Shown: positions 45,269 through 55,138, counted from the first letter of the stretch. The stretch is 64,000 bases of DNA from CAYNNQ01 sp051748085 (GCA_051748085.1 JBNJHA010000004.1:9548-73547); one strand, 5' to 3'. Made by a program: numbers and translations. Notes: a model not told the origin generated them from the letters alone.

Positions 45269-46009
45269 TCAGCCCCCAATCATCTTTTCCAGAACTATTT
45301 CCACCCGCCTGTTGCGCGCGCGATTTTCAGGGGAATTATTCGGAACCAGAGGCTTAAGATCCGCGAATCCGGTTGCGGTGACTCGCCGGGGTTCTATGCC
45401 TTGTTCGAGAAAATAGCGCAAAACGTTTATCGCCCGAAGCGAGGAGATTTCCCAGTTGTCCCTGAACCTGGAAGCCTGAGAGGGCGGAATATTGTCCGTA
45501 AATCCTTGAATATTAATCTGTTGGTCCGAATGGCGGATAAAAAAATCCTTGAGCCCTAGCAAGACTTTTTTGCCCTCATTGGTAACCTGGACCTTTCCGG
45601 AGTCAAACAAAACACTTGACGGAAGACGCAAAGTTATCTTGCCCGCATCCAGATTCGCTCCAATCAGGCCCTCCATTCCTTTTTCGGAAACATAGCTCCG
45701 GGCATCGGAAAAAATCTGCTTCTGGGCTTCCAGCATTCTATTCAGCTCAGTGGCCTGATCCAGAAGCGCGCCTTGATCGCGGGCACCAACCTTTATGCCT
45801 TTATAAGCTTTATCCTTATTGCCCAAAGCCTGGCTGACCGACATCATCGAATGCCTGAATTTTCCGACATTAACCGAGGACATTGAATAAAGGAGAACGA
45901 AAAAAACAAGAAGCAAAAGGCAGATATCCGCGAAGGTAGTTATCCACGAAGCCTCTTCGTCCTCATATATTTCTTCATCTGTAAGAAAATACTCATCACT
46001 ATCGTTCAT
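45269..46009 (-). CDS. motB: Flagellar stator protein MotB
   Basis: 246 residues: one membrane helix carrying the ion-conducting aspartate (TTFADICLLLLVFFVLLY, near residue 24), a plug-like segment, and a C-terminal OmpA-type peptidoglycan-binding domain (INIQGFTDNIPPSQASRF, LRAINVLRYFLEQGI, NRRVEIVLEK). ATG 46009 overlaps the end of motA by 11 bases. The longer frame to 46096 lies within motA. Confidence 0.93.
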   Translation of the reverse strand: MNDSDEYFLTDEEIYEDEEASWITTFADICLLLLVFFVLLYSMSSVNVGKFRHSMMSVSQALGNKDKAYKGIKVGARDQGALLDQATELNRMLEAQKQIFSDARSYVSEKGMEGLIGANLDAGKITLRLPSSVLFDSGKVQVTNEGKKVLLGLKDFFIRHSDQQINIQGFTDNIPPSQASRFRDNWEISSLRAINVLRYFLEQGIEPRRVTATGFADLKPLVPNNSPENRARNRRVEIVLEKMIGG

Positions 46010-46754
46010 ACTTCCGCTCCTGAGGAGCCACAAAAGAAGACAACTTTTCGTAAACGAATCGTGGATTATTATTTTCCAGAATAGATCTGGCACCATGAAA
46101 AATTATCTCCAGATGGAGTATCTCCTGCTGACTGCGGCTTTTCAGCTTGCCCGCCGTAGGCTGGAAAACCAGATTGCCCAAAAGCGCCCCGTAAAATGTG
46201 GTCAGAATGGCTACTGCCATTGCCGGACCGATGGCGTTTGGATCCTCCAGCCGGGTCAACATCTGCACCAGGCCGATAAGCGTCCCGATCATTCCGAATC
46301 CGGGAGCAAAAACGGCCATCTTCTTGAATACATCCTGAGCTACTGCATGCCGTTTGCGCATGGCGCTTATCTCAAAACGCAGCGTCTCGGTAATCATAAC
46401 CGGATCAGCATTGTCGGCGATTAATTGACAGGCCTTTTTAAGGACATTATTTTCGGTCTTGATATTTTCCAGAGCCAGAAGACCATCGCGACGGCTTATT
46501 TCAGCTACCCGGACCATGGTATTCACAACTTCATTGGGCGATGCCTTGCGGCTGGCGAATATATGAAAAGCGGCCCGGACGGCCTTGAATATTTCGTCCA
46601 CCGGAAAATTGATGCAGGTTGCAGCAAATGTACCGCCCACTACGATCATCAATCCGGGGATATTCAAAAATATATTAACCGCACCGCCTAGAAATATGGC
46701 ACCTATAACCAGGCTAAAACCGGCGACAAACCCAAAAAAAGTTGCAATATCCAT
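45999..46754 (-). CDS. motA: Flagellar stator protein MotA
   Basis: 251 residues with four membrane segments (FFGFVAGFSLVIGAIFLGG, PGLMIVVGGTFAATCI, VFAPGFGMIGTLIGLVQML, AVAILTTFYGALLGNLVF) and a cytoplasmic loop carrying the charged residues that contact the rotor. The conserved proline-glycine pair PGFGMIGTLIG lines the ion path. Proton or sodium use cannot be told. First gene of the motA-motB-PilZ-acc block. Confidence 0.94.
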   Translation of the reverse strand: MDIATFFGFVAGFSLVIGAIFLGGAVNIFLNIPGLMIVVGGTFAATCINFPVDEIFKAVRAAFHIFASRKASPNEVVNTMVRVAEISRRDGLLALENIKTENNVLKKACQLIADNADPVMITETLRFEISAMRKRHAVAQDVFKKMAVFAPGFGMIGTLIGLVQMLTRLEDPNAIGPAMAVAILTTFYGALLGNLVFQPTAGKLKSRSQQEILHLEIIFHGARSILENNNPRFVYEKLSSFVAPQERKYER

Positions 46755-46977
46755 AACTTCAGGCTAGTTTAAAATTAAAGGCAGACAAAAATCTCTTTTT
46801 TGGTCCAGGCCGCCCGGCCGTTTACCGGAAGAACTGTGAAACAGCCGCAGCCATGTAAACAAACAAAATATAAAATCAATTTTAAAAGTATATTTTATAA
46901 TTTAAAATATGTCCATTTAGTTTTGATACAAATTATTTTCATGCAACCATAACCAGCACAAAAAATTAGTAAAAAAC

Positions 46978-47787
46978 ATGCAAAATTCTGAAAAAGTATT
47001 AAAGGCGGTCGAATATTTAAAAACAAATGCGCCATTTGCTCCAGAGCAGCTTATAATACTTGGAAGCGGCCTGGGCAGGCTTACCGATTCGCTCACCATC
47101 AAACAAAGCATGCCTTACACGGAAATCCCCGGCTTTATGGAGTCAACAATAATAGGCCATGACAGTTTTTTACATTTCGCAAGCAAGGGGTCAAGAAAAA
47201 TAGCCATATTGGCCGGAAGAAACCATCTTTACGAAGGATTCAGCCCTGACGAGATCGTTCTTCCGTTGCGCGCCATTAAGCTGCTCGGAGCCAGCAGACT
47301 GGTTATAACCAATGCGGCCGGAGCCCTCAACCCGCTTTTCAAGGTCCCATCGCTTATGATTATATCCGATCATATTAATTTTACAGGAGAATCACCTCTT
47401 TGCGGTCCTAATTTAAATGCTTGGGGTCCAAGATTTCCGGACATGAGCCGAGTCTATTCGCGCAAATTAATTGAAACCGCGCAATCCGGGGCTCTCAAAC
47501 TGGGAATATTGGCCCACGAAGGTGTCTATATCGGAATTAAGGGGCCGAATCTGGAAACACCAGCCGAAACCAGGGCATTCAGGAATCTGGGGGCGGACGC
47601 CATCGGCATGAGCACGGTCTTGGAAAGCATCGCGGCCGCCCACATGGGCATGGAAATTCTCGGAATATCCTGCCTTACAAACAAAAACCTGCCCGATTGC
47701 ATGGCCGAGACCTCCCACGAACAAATACTCGAACAGGCCAGCAGGGCCAACCGTGACCTGGGCAGGCTTCTTTCGGAAATACTGTAG
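46978..47787 (+). CDS. Purine nucleoside phosphorylase
   Basis: 269 residues of the trimeric PNP/MTAP family: LIILGSGLGRLTDSL near 25 (phosphate loop), the AGRNHLYEGFSPDEIVLPLRA segment near 80-100, TNAAGALNPLFKVPSLMIISDHINF near 110 and DAIGMSTVLESIAAAHMGM near 200. It releases purine bases from nucleosides by phosphorolysis in salvage. The ATG at 46978 has a weak binding site. The HEAT-receiver gene follows after 20 bases and nadE overlaps that gene's stop, so the three form an operon. In the 223-base upstream spacer a 12-mer shared with the repeat core (CAGGCCGCCCGG) occurs near 46806. Confidence 0.9.
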   Translation: MQNSEKVLKAVEYLKTNAPFAPEQLIILGSGLGRLTDSLTIKQSMPYTEIPGFMESTIIGHDSFLHFASKGSRKIAILAGRNHLYEGFSPDEIVLPLRAIKLLGASRLVITNAAGALNPLFKVPSLMIISDHINFTGESPLCGPNLNAWGPRFPDMSRVYSRKLIETAQSGALKLGILAHEGVYIGIKGPNLETPAETRAFRNLGADAIGMSTVLESIAAAHMGMEILGISCLTNKNLPDCMAETSHEQILEQASRANRDLGRLLSEIL

Positions 47788-47807
47788 CCAGAAGCAATGG
47801 ATAACTT

Positions 47808-49469
47808 ATGAGTCCGGTAAATGCACAAGAACTTCTGCGGGAAATTGAAACCAATGTATCCAGCAAGGACAGCATAAAAGCGGCTATTGTTCTTGAATTC
47901 ATGCCCAGGATAGATCAAAAAAGCCAGGAAAAAATCCTCGCCTGCATCTCAGAAGGCGAACCGGATTTTGTATTTGATCTGACCCGGAAACTAGAGACCG
48001 AAGCCCCTGATTTTTTTAATAAATTTAATGAATTTGGAGAAATGCTGTCTTCAATGGCCCTGCGGGCTCCCGCCAGCTTGGTTGCAGCCATCGAAACCGC
48101 CAAAGATCCAAGTGTTATGCTTATAAAGACGGCCGGCAAGGCCTACCTGTCGGAAGCCGTACCCGTTCTGGAGCGTATTCTGGAAAAAACACCTGATCCA
48201 CGCATAACCCGCGAGACTCTGAAATCCCTCGGGAGAATCGCCGAACCCGGGAGCGCCAACAGTATAAGCCGTTTTCTGTATCATGCGAACAATAAAGTCG
48301 TAATCGAATCGATTAAGGCCCTGGCAGGAATCGGGACTCCTACAGCCATGAAAAGACTTTCCGAATCACTGGGTAAAAACCATCAGACCGACATCCTGAT
48401 TCTGGATCTTTTTTCCCGTGTCCAGGACAATATTTCTCTGGGCAAGCTGAATGAAAGCCTGAGTTCGCGTTACGCCCATCTGCGCAATTACGCTAAAACC
48501 AAGCTAATTTCTATCGGAGAAAAAGCTGTGCCTCTGCTTACGCAAAACTTGATGTACGATGATCCCGATTTACGCATCCATTCCCTGAACATCCTGGGGG
48601 AAATAGGGGATCATAGTGCCTATCCGAGCATCCGCAAACTGTTAAGCGATCATCCGGCAGATTCCAATATCCGCTTTGCTGCATATGAGGCCCTGGGAAG
48701 AATTTCGATCAATGCCGGAGCGCACACTCTTGCTTCCGGCTTGAATGATCCGGAAGAACAAGTCCGGCTTGCGGCTGCGGCGGCTATAGAACGCAACTTG
48801 AATAAAATGCTCGCAAGCGGAATAAGCAATATGATCACCCTGGACCGGCAAGCGAGAAAAAACATTGTCTCCGCTATAATTAACGCCCAGGCTCAAGGCT
48901 CTTTTTTCGCCCTCATAGATGAACCTGATTTTCAGGCCGAAGCAATAGAATATCTTAAACAGCAGGCCCCGGACGATCTGCGCACATTTTTCCATGCCCG
49001 GCTCGAAAAACATGGTTATCCGGATCTGGCTGAAGCAATTGCCGGTCCCGTTTCAACCGGGCAAAAACTTCCGCTTGCAGTAGCGGTTGACGATTCGGGC
49101 ATGATAATAAACTTCTATAAAAACGTCCTGCATTCTCTCGGATTTAAACCCGTGCTTTTCCAAAATCCGCAAAAAGCACTCAAATGGCTTAAGGAACATC
49201 AGCCGGCAATCTTATTCACTGACCTGAACATGCCGGAAATGACCGGAGTGGAACTTATACAAAAGACAAGATCCCTGTATTCCTCAGAAAAACTGCCTAT
49301 TATCATGATTACCACCCAGAATGAAGTTCAGGACAATCAGGACGCCGTAAAAGCAGGAGTATCCGCAATCGGGCATAAACCCTTTACCAGGAAGTCCCTT
49401 AACACCATTATCGAACATCATTTGCCGAATTCAAAACAACATCCTGTAAGAAATCAGGAAAATAGTTAA
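47808..49469 (+). CDS. HEAT-repeat protein with C-terminal receiver domain
   Basis: 553 residues. About 1-410 are helical HEAT-like repeats (for example RITRETLKSLGRIAEPG and LRIHSLNILGEIGDHSAYP). About 425-540 is a receiver domain with VAVDDSGMIINFYKN, phospho-acceptor Asp in LFTDLNMPEMTG, and the lysine in GHKPFTRKS. No output domain other than the HEAT solenoid is present, so phosphorylation may gate protein binding. It pairs by theme with the HEAT protein of the chemosensory operon. Its operon partners, a phosphorylase and nadE, offer no clear link. Confidence 0.85.
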   Translation: MSPVNAQELLREIETNVSSKDSIKAAIVLEFMPRIDQKSQEKILACISEGEPDFVFDLTRKLETEAPDFFNKFNEFGEMLSSMALRAPASLVAAIETAKDPSVMLIKTAGKAYLSEAVPVLERILEKTPDPRITRETLKSLGRIAEPGSANSISRFLYHANNKVVIESIKALAGIGTPTAMKRLSESLGKNHQTDILILDLFSRVQDNISLGKLNESLSSRYAHLRNYAKTKLISIGEKAVPLLTQNLMYDDPDLRIHSLNILGEIGDHSAYPSIRKLLSDHPADSNIRFAAYEALGRISINAGAHTLASGLNDPEEQVRLAAAAAIERNLNKMLASGISNMITLDRQARKNIVSAIINAQAQGSFFALIDEPDFQAEAIEYLKQQAPDDLRTFFHARLEKHGYPDLAEAIAGPVSTGQKLPLAVAVDDSGMIINFYKNVLHSLGFKPVLFQNPQKALKWLKEHQPAILFTDLNMPEMTGVELIQKTRSLYSSEKLPIIMITTQNEVQDNQDAVKAGVSAIGHKPFTRKSLNTIIEHHLPNSKQHPVRNQENS

Positions 49470-50823
49470 TGCGCATCGCTCTGCTACAGGTAAATCCCAG
49501 GATAAACGATTTGGCCGCAAACGCGGCTAAAATTATAAGCCAAACCATGGAAGCCCGTTCCCGGGGAGCCGATCTGTGTGTAACCCCGGAACTGGCCCTT
49601 ATCGGTTATCCGCCCAAGGATTTTCTGCTCTATTCATCCGTAATAGAAAAATGTTATTCTACTGCCCAAAAAATCGCCGCCTCAATTCAGAATGTTTGTC
49701 CATTGATTTTGGGTATGCCGGTTTATGACGCGGACCGGGACGCGCTTTATAACGCGGCTGCACTTCTTGAATCGGGCAAAATTCTGGCTCTGTCCGGCAA
49801 GACCCTTTTGCCCAACTATGATGTCTTCGAGGAATCAAGATATTTCCAAGCGTATCCTGCCAGTCGAATTTTTGAAATAAATGGACGCAGGCTGGGAATA
49901 ACCATCTGTGAAGACATCTGGAACGACAAAACATTCTGGCGTTCACCGCGCTATGAAATCGATCCGGTGCAGGACCTGCGTGATGCCGGAGCGGAAATTA
50001 TATTAAATCTTTCGGCCTCCCCCTTTACCATCGGCAAACAAAAAATCCGGGAAAAAATGCTCCTTAACACTTCCGAAAGACTCGGGCTGCCTATATTATA
50101 CTGCAATCAATGCGGAGGAAACGACGATCTGGTATTTGACGGATTCAGCCTGGCCTGCGCCCCGGACAAAAAAATTTTTGCCCGGGCCCGGGGTTTTAAC
50201 GAGGACCTGCTGATTGCCGATCTGGAAAATTTTTCGCAGCACTTGGACAAACCTGGCACGGTAATCGAAGAAGAAGCCTGGGAAGCAATGGTCCTTGGTT
50301 GCCGGGATTATGCCCGCAAATGTGGATTTCAAAAAATAATTCTGGGAATCTCCGGGGGCGTGGACTCCGCGCTGAGCGCGTGCATTGCCGCTCAAGCACT
50401 TGGAGCGGACAATGTCTTGGGAGTCATGCTTCCTTCGCCATTTACCAGCCGCGAAAGCATTGATGACGCCTATAATCTGGCTGGTAATCTGGGTTTTGAG
50501 CTCATAAATCTGCCCATTTCCAGAGCCATGCACGAATATTCGTCCATCCTGGATCCGGTATTTTCCGGACTCCCGGCAGATGTCACCGAAGAAAACATCC
50601 AGGCCCGCATTCGGGGCAACATCCTTATGGCCCTGGCCAATAAATTTGGAGGGCTCTTGATCACTACCGGCAACAAATCGGAAATCGCTGTGGGTTACTG
50701 CACAATTTACGGAGATATGGCCGGCGGACTGGGACTTTTATCCGACGTCCCCAAGACAATGGTCTATGCAATAGCTTATTGGCTGAACCGGACAAAAGGC
50801 GAAAAAATCCCTGTAAACATACT
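49469..50823 (+). CDS. nadE: Glutamine-dependent NAD+ synthetase, C-terminus missing in gap
   Basis: 451 residues are visible of a family usually near 540-580. The N-terminal nitrilase-type glutaminase has the triad Glu41 (PELALIGYPPKD), Lys111 (GKTLLPNYDVFEE) and Cys147 (ITICEDIWND). The synthetase domain has the P-loop SGGVDS at 295-300, LPSPFTSRESIDDA and TGNKSEIAVGYCTIYGDM. It makes NAD from deamido-NAD using glutamine. The start overlaps the previous stop as TAATG. The frame runs into the N run, and the real 3' end is not in the window. Confidence 0.93.
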
Positions 50824-50923
50824 NNNNNNNNNNNNNNNNNNNNNNNNNNNNNNNNNNNNNNNNNNNNNNNNNNNNNNNNNNNNNNNNNNNNNNNNNNNNN
50901 NNNNNNNNNNNNNNNNNNNNNNN
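50824..50923. other. Assembly gap, 100 N
   Basis: A placeholder of unknown length. It removes roughly the last 100 codons of nadE, so the true gap must exceed 100 bases. The sequence resuming after it (TTTTTTTGTGCATAAATTT, 50924-50942) resembles the centre of family A elements, so a repeat probably caused the break. Confidence 0.95.
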
Positions 50924-50964
50924 TTTTTTTGTGCATAAATTTAAAAAACCACCAAGGAGGCCCC

Positions 50965-52269
50965 ATGATTCTGAATATTGAAAAAGAAACCTTGCCCCGC
51001 GACGAGCTTAATCAATTGCAAACACAGCGGCTCAAGTATCTCGTGGATAAAGTATACCATAATGTCCCCTTTTACAAAAAAAGATTCAATGAATTGGATC
51101 TGCATCCGGAACATATTAAATCCAGCTCGGATATAAAATACCTTCCGTTTACCGAAAAGCAGGATCTGCGCAATAATTACCCATTCGGGCTTTTTGCCGT
51201 TCCCCAGGAAAACGTGGTTCGCGTTCATGCATCATCGGGCACAACCGGCAAAGCTACTGTGGTCGGCTATACTCAACGCGATATTAACAATTGGGCCCAT
51301 CTCATGGCCAGATCCCTTATGGCTACCGGCGCCACCCGCAGAGACGTAGTACATAACGCATACGGATACGGCCTCTTCACTGGAGGACTGGGAATGCATT
51401 ATGGGGCCGAAGCCCTCGGGGCCACCATTATGCCGGTATCCGGGGGAGCAACAAAACGTCAGGTAGTGCTTATGCGCGACTTCGGTCCGACCGTGCTTTG
51501 CAGCACTCCTTCCTACAGCCTGCATCTATATGAAGCCGCCCTGGCCAGCGGAATAAACATATCCGATCTGAAACTAAAAATCGGGATTTTCGGAGCCGAA
51601 CCCTGGACCGAGGAGATGCGCCAGGACATACAATCCAAATTCAACATAAAGGCGCTCGACATCTATGGACTATCCGAAATCATGGGCCCCGGAGTCGGGA
51701 TCGAATGCGATGCGGCTCAGGACGGGCTGCATATATGGGAGGATCATTTCATAGCGGAAATAATAGATCCGACTACCAAGGAAGTCCTGCCTCCCGGAGA
51801 AACCGGAGAACTGGTCATCACGACTTTGACCAAGGAAGCCCAGCCGCTTATAAGGTACCGTACCCGGGATATTACGCGCATCAATCCTGTCCCTTGCAAA
51901 TGTGGCCGGACTCATTATAAAATTGATCGTATTCAGGGTAGAAGCGACGACATGCTCATCATCCGCGGAGTAAATGTATTTCCTTCGCAGATAGAGAGTA
52001 TCCTTCTGGAAACAGAAGGTCTTTCACCCCATTATGTCCTTTACGTTGATCGGGTGGGCGCCATGGATATCCTGGAAGTTCAGGTGGAAGTGGACGAAAA
52101 AATATTTTCCGACGAAATCAAGCACCTGCAGAGACTGGAACGTAAAATTTCGTCGCACATAAAAGAATTCTTGGGAGTTACTGCCAAGGTCAGTCTTGTG
52201 GAACCCCGGAGCATCTCCCGTTCCGAAGGCAAGGCCCAGAGAATCATTGACCGGCGCAAAAAAGATTAG
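50965..52269 (+). CDS. paaK: Phenylacetate-CoA ligase-type adenylate-forming enzyme
   Basis: 434 residues: the AMP-binding loop HASSGTTGKATVVGYT near 88, YGYGLFTGGLGMHYGAEALGA near 125, FGAEPWTEEMRQDI near 210, LDIYGLSEIMGPGVG near 230, and the C-terminal RSDDMLIIRGVNVFPSQIE near 330. It activates phenylacetate or a related aryl acid to its CoA ester, a step linked to aromatic amino acid breakdown. ATG 50965 has AAGGAGG. An ACT-domain gene follows after nine bases. The substrate is inferred. Confidence 0.9.
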   Translation: MILNIEKETLPRDELNQLQTQRLKYLVDKVYHNVPFYKKRFNELDLHPEHIKSSSDIKYLPFTEKQDLRNNYPFGLFAVPQENVVRVHASSGTTGKATVVGYTQRDINNWAHLMARSLMATGATRRDVVHNAYGYGLFTGGLGMHYGAEALGATIMPVSGGATKRQVVLMRDFGPTVLCSTPSYSLHLYEAALASGINISDLKLKIGIFGAEPWTEEMRQDIQSKFNIKALDIYGLSEIMGPGVGIECDAAQDGLHIWEDHFIAEIIDPTTKEVLPPGETGELVITTLTKEAQPLIRYRTRDITRINPVPCKCGRTHYKIDRIQGRSDDMLIIRGVNVFPSQIESILLETEGLSPHYVLYVDRVGAMDILEVQVEVDEKIFSDEIKHLQRLERKISSHIKEFLGVTAKVSLVEPRSISRSEGKAQRIIDRRKKD

Positions 52270-52278
52270 GAGGGGATT

Positions 52279-52710
52279 ATGAAAGTCGAACAAATATCAA
52301 TATTTTTGGAAAACAGGGCGGGCAGGCTCGAAGAAGTCACCAGGACGATAACCGAGGCCGGAGTTAACATTCGGGCCTTATCTCTGGCCGACACATCCGA
52401 CTTCGGCATCCTGCGTTTAATAGTCACTGATTGTGAAAAGGCTAAAAAAGCTCTCAAGGAAAACGGCTTCACCGTGGGCAGGACCAACGTGGTTGCGGCC
52501 GAGGTTGAAGACAAGCCCGGGGGGCTGCACAAAATACTCTCACTTTTGAGTTCCAATGGAATAAATGTTGAATATATGTACGCATTTGTTCAGCAAAGCG
52601 GCAAAAATGCCGTCCTGATTTTCCGCTTCGACAGGACTGATCAGGCAATCGAGGTTCTGCAAAAGGAAGGTGTGAAAATAATACCCGGAGACGAACTATA
52701 CAACATATAG
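52279..52710 (+). CDS. Tandem ACT-domain protein
   Basis: 143 residues made of two ACT domains: ISIFLENRAGRLEEVTRTI from residue 6 and VVAAEVEDKPGGLHKILSLL from residue 73. Each has the Gly at the ligand turn. Such free-standing ACT proteins bind amino acids and often accompany aryl-CoA ligases and branched-chain transporters in sulfate reducers, as here. It may sense an amino acid for this cluster. The ATG at 52279 follows AGGAGGGG. Confidence 0.88.
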   Translation: MKVEQISIFLENRAGRLEEVTRTITEAGVNIRALSLADTSDFGILRLIVTDCEKAKKALKENGFTVGRTNVVAAEVEDKPGGLHKILSLLSSNGINVEYMYAFVQQSGKNAVLIFRFDRTDQAIEVLQKEGVKIIPGDELYNI

Positions 52711-52795
52711 TGTCCCAGCCTGGAGTTGAAAATGGTTATCGGCTATGAATTTTGACTTCTTAAATTAAGACGTAACTTAAAAAGTGGAGACACAA

Positions 52796-53986
52796 ATGCT
52801 TTCTTTTACCCGTAATTTTATTTCCATAACCTTTCTTGTGCTGTTTGTTTTTATTGCGGCTTGTTCGGGGGACAAGCCGGAGGAAAAAACTCAAGATGAA
52901 GAAAAATCCGCAAAAAAAGAAACAAATGACCCTTACAATATCGGGGCCGTGCTCCGACTGTCCAAGGGTGCTTCCGACGGAGTTCCGGCCAAGATAGGCA
53001 TTGAGCTGGCAACGGAAATAATCAATTCTTCCGGCGGAATAAACGGGCGCGAATTGAACATCATTTATTATGACAGCAAGGATGATCCGACTACTGCTGT
53101 AAACGCGGTGCAAAAATTAATCTCCGTGGACGAAGTCCAGGCGATAATCGGTCCGATGATGAGCGGCAACGTACTGGCTTCCGCTCCGTTATGCGAACGT
53201 TCCAAGGTGGTTATGATCACTCCGACCGGCACTTCGCCGCGGATAACTGAGGCCGGAGAGTATATATTCCGTATCTGCAGCCGTATTGATCTTCAGGCAA
53301 AGGCATTGGTGGAAAAGGCCGTTGGGCTGAGCGGAAAAAAACAGCCGAAAGTGGCCATAATCTATAGTAATGAACCCTACGGAAAAGGCTGTAAAAAACT
53401 GTTTACCAACTATCTGGAGAAAAAAGGAATCGGTCTTGAAACCGTTGAGTCTTTTCAGCGCGGAGATAAGGATTTTCAGGCCCAGCTGACCAAAATTGAA
53501 TCCTTGGACCCGGATATTCTGTTCATTCCCGGATACCTGCAGGAAACAGCTCCGCTTATTTCCCAGGCCCGCCAAATGGGCATTGATGCCTTAAGCGTCG
53601 GCGTTTTCGGGGATATGGCTCCCCTGTATATCGAACTTGGCGGCAAGGCCGCCGACGAACATCTAATCGCCGGCGAATATGACGTGGATTATTCCACGCC
53701 TAAAAACTCTGAATTTGTTTCCGCCTATCAGGAAAAAATATCCAGTGACTCTGGCCTGCCGGACAATATCATGTTTGCGGCCCTCACCTTTGATTCTGTC
53801 GGACTCTTGGCTGAAGCAATCCGAAACGGTGCCGAAACCGGAGCGGAAATCAAAAATTATCTCGACTCACTGCAAAAATTTAACGGAGTGACCGGAGAAC
53901 TATCCTTTGATCCTAACGGGGACGTTAAAAAAGGTGGCATTTATTTGTTTCAGGTCAAAGACGGAAAGTACGAAAAAATCAACTAA
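52796..53986 (+). CDS. livK: Branched-chain amino acid ABC transporter substrate-binding lipoprotein
   Basis: 396 residues. A lipoprotein signal (FISITFLVLFVFIAAC) ends at the lipobox Cys, followed by an acidic linker. The body is a type I periplasmic binding fold of the LivJ/LivK group: YNIGAVLRLSKGASDGVPAK, IIGPMMSGNVLASAPLCE near 120 and PDILFIPGYLQETAPLISQ near 235. ATG 52796 follows GTGGAG and is preferred over the GTG frame at 52784. A terminator separates it from livH. The ligand may be an aromatic or branched amino acid. Confidence 0.9.
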   Translation: MLSFTRNFISITFLVLFVFIAACSGDKPEEKTQDEEKSAKKETNDPYNIGAVLRLSKGASDGVPAKIGIELATEIINSSGGINGRELNIIYYDSKDDPTTAVNAVQKLISVDEVQAIIGPMMSGNVLASAPLCERSKVVMITPTGTSPRITEAGEYIFRICSRIDLQAKALVEKAVGLSGKKQPKVAIIYSNEPYGKGCKKLFTNYLEKKGIGLETVESFQRGDKDFQAQLTKIESLDPDILFIPGYLQETAPLISQARQMGIDALSVGVFGDMAPLYIELGGKAADEHLIAGEYDVDYSTPKNSEFVSAYQEKISSDSGLPDNIMFAALTFDSVGLLAEAIRNGAETGAEIKNYLDSLQKFNGVTGELSFDPNGDVKKGGIYLFQVKDGKYEKIN

Positions 53987-53993
53987 CTACAAT

Positions 53994-54037
53994 CGGGGCG
54001 TTTTGGCTAAGCCATGCTGAAACGCCTCGTATTTTTC
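53994..54037 (+). terminator. Rho-independent terminator after livK
   Basis: GGGGCGTTT / AAACGCCTC stem around a 17-base loop, followed by GTATTTTTCC. It begins seven bases past the livK stop. Confidence 0.75.
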
Positions 54038-54116
54038 CCCCAAACGGTTTCAATATTTTCATTTGCACATACCAGGCAACTCCTATAAGCAACAGATCGG
54101 TTATATAATTTTTGGA

Positions 54117-54148
54117 TGACTGTTCACCACATTAAAAATTAGGAAAAC
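54117..54148. repeat. Family A element, left-half remnant
   Basis: TGACTGTTCACCACATTAAAA then ATTAGG. It matches the left end of the short form, but no clear right end is present. It lies in the livK-livH spacer. Confidence 0.5.
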
Positions 54149-54185
54149 TCACAAACTCTAAACCACCGGCCAAATAAATTTAATC

Positions 54186-55049
54186 ATGCTTACACAACAA
54201 CTGGTAAACGGCCTCGTGGCCGGATCGGCCTATTCTCTGGTCGCCCTGGGCTATGCCCTTATCTACGGAGTTTTGGGGCTGATTAATCTGGCTCAGGGCG
54301 AATTATACATGATCGGCGCCTTCGGACTCTGGGCCGCGTTGAGCTTTCTGGGCTTAGGCCTGCCGGCGGCGGTCTTGGCTGGCCTGGCTCTTGCGGGAGC
54401 GGCCGGACTGCTCATGGAACGGCTTGTATTCAGACCTCTCCGGGGCCGGCATCCACTTATCCCCATGCTTGCCGCAGTGGGCTTATCCATTGTCCTGCAG
54501 TCCTCCGCCCTGCTTATTTTCGGACCGGAAACCAAACCTTTTCCAATTGACATAAATCCCCGCGTCTGGAACTTGGGGCTATTCCGTATCTCCAATCTGC
54601 AGCTCATGCTCATCAGCGCCGCGATTCTTCTCATGTTTTTTCTTCTATGGTTTGTTAAATACTCTCGTGCGGGCAAAGCCCTGGAAGCTGTTTCCATGGA
54701 TCGAGAGGCGGCAAGGATTGTGGGCATTAACACAAATACGAGTGTGGCCAACGCATTTTTTGTCGGCGCGGTACTGAGCGCGGCCGGAGGAATGATGATG
54801 GCCGCTTATTACAACGCAACCTTTCCGTACATGGGAGTCCTTACCGGATTGAAAGGTTTCTGCGCCGCGGTTCTCGGTGGTGCCGGATCCATATACGGAG
54901 CGATCATCGGCGGCCTATTGCTCGGAGTTGCTGAGAATCTGGGTGCCGCATACATATCATCGGGCTTCAAGGATGGATTCGCCTTCGCTCTTCTGATCCT
55001 GATTCTTTTATTCAAACCAAACGGTATACTTGGCAGAAAAAAGATCTGA
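54186..55049 (+). CDS. livH: Branched-chain amino acid ABC permease LivH
   Basis: 287 residues, very hydrophobic, about eight membrane helices. Family marks are QQLVNGLVAGSAYSLVALGYA at the start, VLGLINLAQGELYM near 30, SMDREAARIVGINTNTSVAN near 173 and FCAAVLGGAGSIYGAIIGG near 225. It is one half of the Liv transmembrane pore. The usual partners livM, livG and livF do not follow; a family A element and an unrelated oxidoreductase gene are found instead. The binding site before ATG 54186 is weak. Confidence 0.92.
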   Translation: MLTQQLVNGLVAGSAYSLVALGYALIYGVLGLINLAQGELYMIGAFGLWAALSFLGLGLPAAVLAGLALAGAAGLLMERLVFRPLRGRHPLIPMLAAVGLSIVLQSSALLIFGPETKPFPIDINPRVWNLGLFRISNLQLMLISAAILLMFFLLWFVKYSRAGKALEAVSMDREAARIVGINTNTSVANAFFVGAVLSAAGGMMMAAYYNATFPYMGVLTGLKGFCAAVLGGAGSIYGAIIGGLLLGVAENLGAAYISSGFKDGFAFALLILILLFKPNGILGRKKI

Positions 55050-55079
55050 CCATCTTTTAATAACTTTTCGAAAAAATCA

Positions 55080-55138
55080 CTATTGACTACAGTTAACAAT
55101 TCACCGTATTTTTTGCGTTAATTTGCTGAACAGATACG
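55080..55138. repeat. Family A element, well-preserved short copy
   Basis: CTATTGACTACAGTTAAC, AATTCACCGTATTTTTTGCG and AATTTGCTGAACAGATACG. It sits 30 bases after livH. Confidence 0.8.
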
